In this document: in pieces, positions 59,997-64,000 of the stretch
Position numbering within the stretch: position 1 is the stretch's first letter
Layout: each line of letters starts with the position of its first letter
Origin: Przewalskia tangutica
Taxonomy: Eukaryota; Streptophyta; Magnoliopsida; Solanales; Solanaceae
Reading direction: 5' to 3'
NCBI GenBank assembly: GCA_029844215.1
Contig: CM056718.1
Coordinates: 167,637,396-167,701,395, forward strand
DNA: 64,000 nt
Notes under the pieces: generated by a model
The model's input: the letters and a program-made list of their open reading frames with translations, nothing else
What the model was told of the DNA's origin: nothing
The model's database searches: none
Program-made: the position numbers and the translations under genes

Positions 59997-60320
59997 GTGA
60001 CAAGGTGATTGGGGTACAACCATCCCGACGTCGCGGGTTCGAACCCGTGTGGTAACAATACTTTGCTGACAGGGGCACAGGCGAGTTGGTAAGTGACAAG
60101 GTGATTGGGGTACAATCACCCCGACGTCGCGGGTTCGAACCCGTGTGGTAACAATACTTTGCTGAAATATTGCAAGGGTTGTTGCTGGGTTCGTGTCCCG
60201 TTGGTCCTCTCCCTTGCAGGGCTGCTACTCGCGCATATCCCTCGATTTACATCCCACCTGGCTAAGAGGCCTCTGGTACAGGTGGGGGGTTTCGCCTTCG
60301 GGACTTTCCCCTCATCAAAA
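59997..60320 (+). mobile_element. SINE with duplicated tRNA-like head
   Basis: Flanked by perfect 25-bp duplications (59972-59996 and 60321-60345, starting ggggtcagggaaagaaatgg). The head with box B gggttcgaacccgtg occurs twice, 96 bp apart (heads from 59997 and 60093). A complete box A-like segment ggcgagttggtaagtgac stands only before the second head. A single body follows with 'gtggggggtttcgccttcgg' and a short tail ctcatcaaaa. Confidence 0.9.
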
Positions 60321-60465
60321 GGGGTCAGGGAAAGAAATGGGTTAATGCGAATCGCGCTCACATTTACTGTGTGGAAGATTCCTACTGATTTACTATTTTG
60401 AAATCATAATTTTTGCTTTTTTTTTAGTATAACCTGGGCATATTCTTGTTGTTTAGGCTCGTGAA

Positions 60466-60640
60466 CAGGGCCGTCTTTGGATCCGTGCGAGGTGTGCTAC
60501 GGCACAGGGCCTCCGAAAAATAAAAAAATTTAGGACCTCTTTTTTCATTTTTTATTAAGTAGTATTAGCTAGAATTTACTGTAAAGACTCATAATTCGCA
60601 GGTCTTAGTCCAATTAAGAATCCACTTTTACTGAATGGAT
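60466..60640 (-). mobile_element. MITE-like element with agggccgt end, copy 3 (truncated)
   Basis: Begins cagggccgtctttgg and in reverse complement follows the agggccgt family at 18735-18988 (words 'ctgtaaagactcataattcg', 'cttagtccaatta'). Similarity fades near 60640. Confidence 0.6.
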
Positions 60641-61445
60641 ATATTTGGTCATTATAGTCACCTCTAAGATATTTCCTGCTTGGATAGCATCAAGATCCTT
60701 GTGTCCGCTGGCTCTTTTTGCTGTTTGATTTATTTATCTATGTTAATTAGTTCTTCAAAAAGCATGTGAACTAACTCTTGACTAAACCAAACTGATATTT
60801 GTATAAAATATAGAAACAAACGGGACCAAAAGTCTTTAATTCTTTTTAAATATTTATTGTAAGTAATATACTACATTTGCTGCATCATCTAACAGCATAT
60901 CTATTAAGGAATATTTAACGTCATTAGTTGCATACGGCTATACTGATTAATACAAAAAATTAGCTTGTAAGATGAGGATTGTCCAAATCTATATAAGGAA
61001 TCCATGTTTCCATTTCATATCCGTTGTGAGACTCTTAACATTCACAATTAAGTTATGACTAAACACTACCCGAGGCGAAGTAACATATTTGAATCAGTTT
61101 ATTAAACAACTAAAAACTATAGTTTGCTATCAAGATAGGTGTAAAAACATATACACATTTAGATCACTTATTAAAGAGTAATTCCTAGGTAGCTACTCTA
61201 TCTAATATGAAATGATTGGAACCTAGTTAAATGAATTGATAGGTTAAAATTTAAATTACATTAATGAAATAAAAAATCCTTATAAACTTCCGTATATTAT
61301 ATCCGTATACGGTTGAACATATCGCTTGATAACTTAAATAAGGACCAACTTCTAGAGTTTATAAGTTATATAACTCGTTAGTATAAGAAAAATTTATATT
61401 ATTAAATCACCTTTTAACTTATTAAGATAAACCAATTTATTTATT
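60641..61445. other. Intergenic AT-rich DNA
   Basis: No gene and no defined repeat seen. Confidence 0.5.
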
Positions 61446-61555
61446 TACAACAACAACATACTTCGTGTAGCCCACAAGTGAGATATGTGCAGAGTAAAAT
61501 GTTCGTAGACCTTACCTTTGCAAGGCAAAAAGGTTGTTTCCAATTCCAAACCAAT
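61446..61555 (-). mobile_element. TS-like SINE fragment, minus strand
   Basis: Starts with caacaacaacatac (the inverted TTG tail), then cccacaagtgaga and agaccttacctttgcaaggc, the inverted SINE body. Its left part is shared with the following tandem duplication. Confidence 0.7.
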
Positions 61556-62965
61556 TTTTTTGCTTATTGAAGTATAATTGGTCTCGTTTGGTAAGATGCT
61601 TTGAAGAAAATAATGCATGCACTAGTTTTCTCTATTACTAATTCCTTGTTTGGTACACTTTTTCAATCTATGTATAACTAATATAAGCATTAGTTATTCA
61701 TCTTATTTGGTATTATTCTATGCATTAACTAATACATAGTAAATCATGATATTAGTAATAAAAAGAAAAAAACAAATGCTTTTCTTTCAATTATTATTTT
61801 ATGTGTATTTATGAAAATAAAAATGGACGTTGCAATAAAATTATTGCTATAAAAATGGACGTTGCAATAAAACAGGCGTTGAAGAGTGTAAAATTGATGC
61901 AATAAAAATAGTGTACAAAGCTAAATAATGTGGAGGGTACTTTTGTAAATAAATAATTTTTTTTAGAAACTCATCAATATTCTAATATCAAATCAAAAGT
62001 GAATAGAAAATTATCCCAACATAACTAATTAAAACATTACTAATATATCATATTCACCGGTATTCCAAAGAACCCCTTATAGTTCTTTCCAGCTTATTTA
62101 TTAGTACCATGTTTATTGAATTAGTCAGCCTGCAAACTGATTTTGATAAATACAGGTTCAAATTCAATCAATAATTTCTTCCAGCTTATTGCCATGTTTA
62201 GTTTGAATGTATAAATCCAGACATATGTGGAGAGTAAAATGTTCGTAGACCTTACCTTTGCAAGGCAAAAAGGTTGTTTCCAAACCAATTTTTTTGCTTA
62301 TTGAAGTATAATTGGTCTCGTTTGGTAAGATGCTTTGAAGAAAATAATGCATGCACTAGTTTTGTCTATTACTAATTCCTTGTTTGGTACACTTTTTCAA
62401 TCTATGTATAACTAATATAAGCATTAGTTATTCATCTTATTTGGTATTATTCTATGCATTAACTAATACATAGTAAATCATGATATTAGTAATAAAAAGA
62501 AAAAAACAAATGCTTTTCTTTCAATTATTCTTTTTATGTGTATTTATGAAAATAAAAATGGACGTTGCAATAAAATTATTGCTATAAAAATGGACGTTGC
62601 AATAAAACAGGCGTTGAAGAGAGTGTAAAATTGATGCAATAAAAATAGTGTACAAAGCTAAATAATGTGGAGGGTACTTTTGTAAATAAATAATTTTTTT
62701 TAGAAACTCATCAATATTCTAATATCAAATCAAAAGTGAATAGAAAATTATCCCAACATAACTAATTAAAACATTACTAATATATCATATTCACCGGTAT
62801 TCCAAAGAACCCCTTATAGTTCTTTCCAGCTTATTTATTAGTACCCTGTTTATTGAATTAGTCAGCCTGCAAACTGATTTTGATAAATACAGGTTCAAAT
62901 TCAATCAATAATTTCTTCCAGCTTATTGCCATGTTTAGTTTGAATGTATAAATCCAGACAGATGT
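61483..62965. repeat. Tandem duplication of about 740 bp
   Basis: Unit 1 (about 61483-62222) and unit 2 (about 62223-62965) are nearly identical. For example agagtaaaat is at 61491 and 62231, and the whole run through atttcttccagcttattgcc matches. Differences are few: unit 2 lacks six bases after 'ggttgtttcca', and gains two in 'gttgaagagagtg'. The junction words atatgtg(c/g)agagtaaaatg sit at both unit starts. The unit contains a SINE fragment and MITE sequence. Confidence 0.92.
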
Positions 62966-64000
62966 GGAGTGTACAATATGTACCCAAAATGAAAGTGAAT
63001 GTAAATATTCATTGATTTAGTGTAAACACCTGGTGCGGATAAACATTTATCATAGAATCCCAATTCAAAATAACTTTAATTTTTCTTTTTTACTAATTTT
63101 AGCCAGTACATAGTGCATAATTAATAAATTAGTATGTACATTGAAGGTACATTAATGTTGCTTATATATTTTATCACCACATTTTTTCCAAAAGGTCGAT
63201 CTCCCACCCCAGGAGCCCCACACCAGTTGTGAAGGTTAATCAGAATCTCAACCTGTTTTAAAGGTTAGACACTATCACGCTGCATGAGGCCTCCTTTATT
63301 TCAAGAACTCCCACTGGTGATGAATTTTTTAGACGTCTCACTAAAAATGTTAAATTCCATATTAATATGGAGAGTGATCTCATAATATATTAGAAAGGAA
63401 GTGTCACAAATGGTTGGATAGGGGTCCATTTTGTTGTATGTGGTAATAAGTCGCTCTTTGAAATTTATAACCAATTATATGGTTGAAATTTATAGCCACT
63501 TATATGGTCCTGATCTATCTGGACCTACAAGTAAAGCTGCCATCATTTGGAAATTAGCCTAAAATCCATTTTGTTTGGTTGATTTTTAGAGAAAGGTGTC
63601 TTTTGCTCTTTAATTGGTATAATAATAATGCTTGAAAAAAGCTGTCATGAAATAGTAAATAATAAGATTTCGCAAGCGAGTTGTCGAAGTCAAAGGACAA
63701 ATGAGCCAAAAACGTAATAATGGAACTAATCATAAGAATGCATTTCATTATTTTATACTATGTCTTTGTATTTTACTATTTTATAATTATAGTACAACTA
63801 TTGATCCCCTACATTAATCGCGGAATGTGCTCTAATAATCAGAGTTTGAGAACGGATAATTGATAACACCTATAAGGATCAACCCCAGAAGAAAACAGAA
63901 TGATTTCGCTGAAAATCGATCACACGCTACAAGTGTTCAGAGCGCCTTAAGTCTCCTTCTTTATCATTGGACTGTGTCCGGGGACATCTTTTTGTTCTTT
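62966..64000. other. Intergenic DNA, nothing recognised
   Basis: AT-rich, with no open frame bearing a domain and no clear repeat end. The window simply stops here. Confidence 0.5.

Noticed and set aside
59997..60170. A pair of tRNA genes
   Set aside because: Box B is perfect, but acceptor and anticodon stems do not fold, and both heads sit inside one SINE with a target duplication.
1..64000. Endogenous pararetrovirus or other viral copies
   Set aside because: All reverse transcriptase and integrase pieces have copia order with LTRs and tRNA primer sites; no movement-protein or viral coat domains were seen.

Overview
The window is nuclear DNA of a flowering plant, most likely a member of the Solanaceae. 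The reasons are genes split by GT-AG introns, AT-rich intergenic DNA, Ty1/copia and Ty3/gypsy LTR retrotransposons, hAT and pogo-like DNA transposons, and several SINE types typical of Solanaceae: TS-like with TTG tails, Au-like, and long-tailed tRNA-headed ones. The encoded photosystem I PsaE precursor also looks like those of Nicotiana and its relatives. The species cannot be fixed from this window.

Layout. Positions 1-17.4 kb are a nested heap of gypsy-type elements with no host gene. Two related Tat/Ogre-like arms point in opposite directions at about 1-4187 and 15867-17410. Between them lie a minus-strand gypsy end (about 4.5-8.77 kb, whose LTR carries two tandem arrays) and a non-autonomous element with about 2 kb of shared LTR sequence (8770-15866). 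A copia 3' end follows at 17.5-17.9 kb.

Host genes. Four protein genes and one tRNA gene look intact. They are a YUCCA flavin monooxygenase of the YUC8/9 type (19277-21336, +, 3 exons, 416 aa), tRNA-Val(AAC) (24465-24538, -), a plastid glutaredoxin of the GrxS12 type (32589-36048, +, 5 exons, 179 aa), PsaE (43860-45452, -, 3 exons, 142 aa), and an unrecognised 607-aa protein in 7 exons (48272-53612, +) with a perfect E2F-type site just upstream of its start. They act in auxin synthesis, translation, plastid redox control and photosystem I; I see no sign that they form one pathway or cluster.

Mobile DNA between the genes. A minus-strand copia element at 25454-30375 has both LTRs and a perfect 5-bp target duplication. 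A decayed plus-strand copia at 38499-42455 has lost gag and carries an insertion of about 0.4 kb. Two relatives of one hAT family are present: one truncated beside PsaE, the other with ends and 8-bp target duplication intact at 57532-59330. A pogo/Lemi1-like remnant lies at 54.6-56.1 kb. A SINE with two tRNA-like heads sits between perfect 25-bp duplications at 59972-60345, and a 740-bp tandem duplication lies at 61.5-62.96 kb. I found no convincing new biological system. The most interesting points are the two-headed SINE, the LTR-end anomaly of the minus-strand copia, the E2F-linked unknown gene, and transposon insertions inside or abutting host genes.
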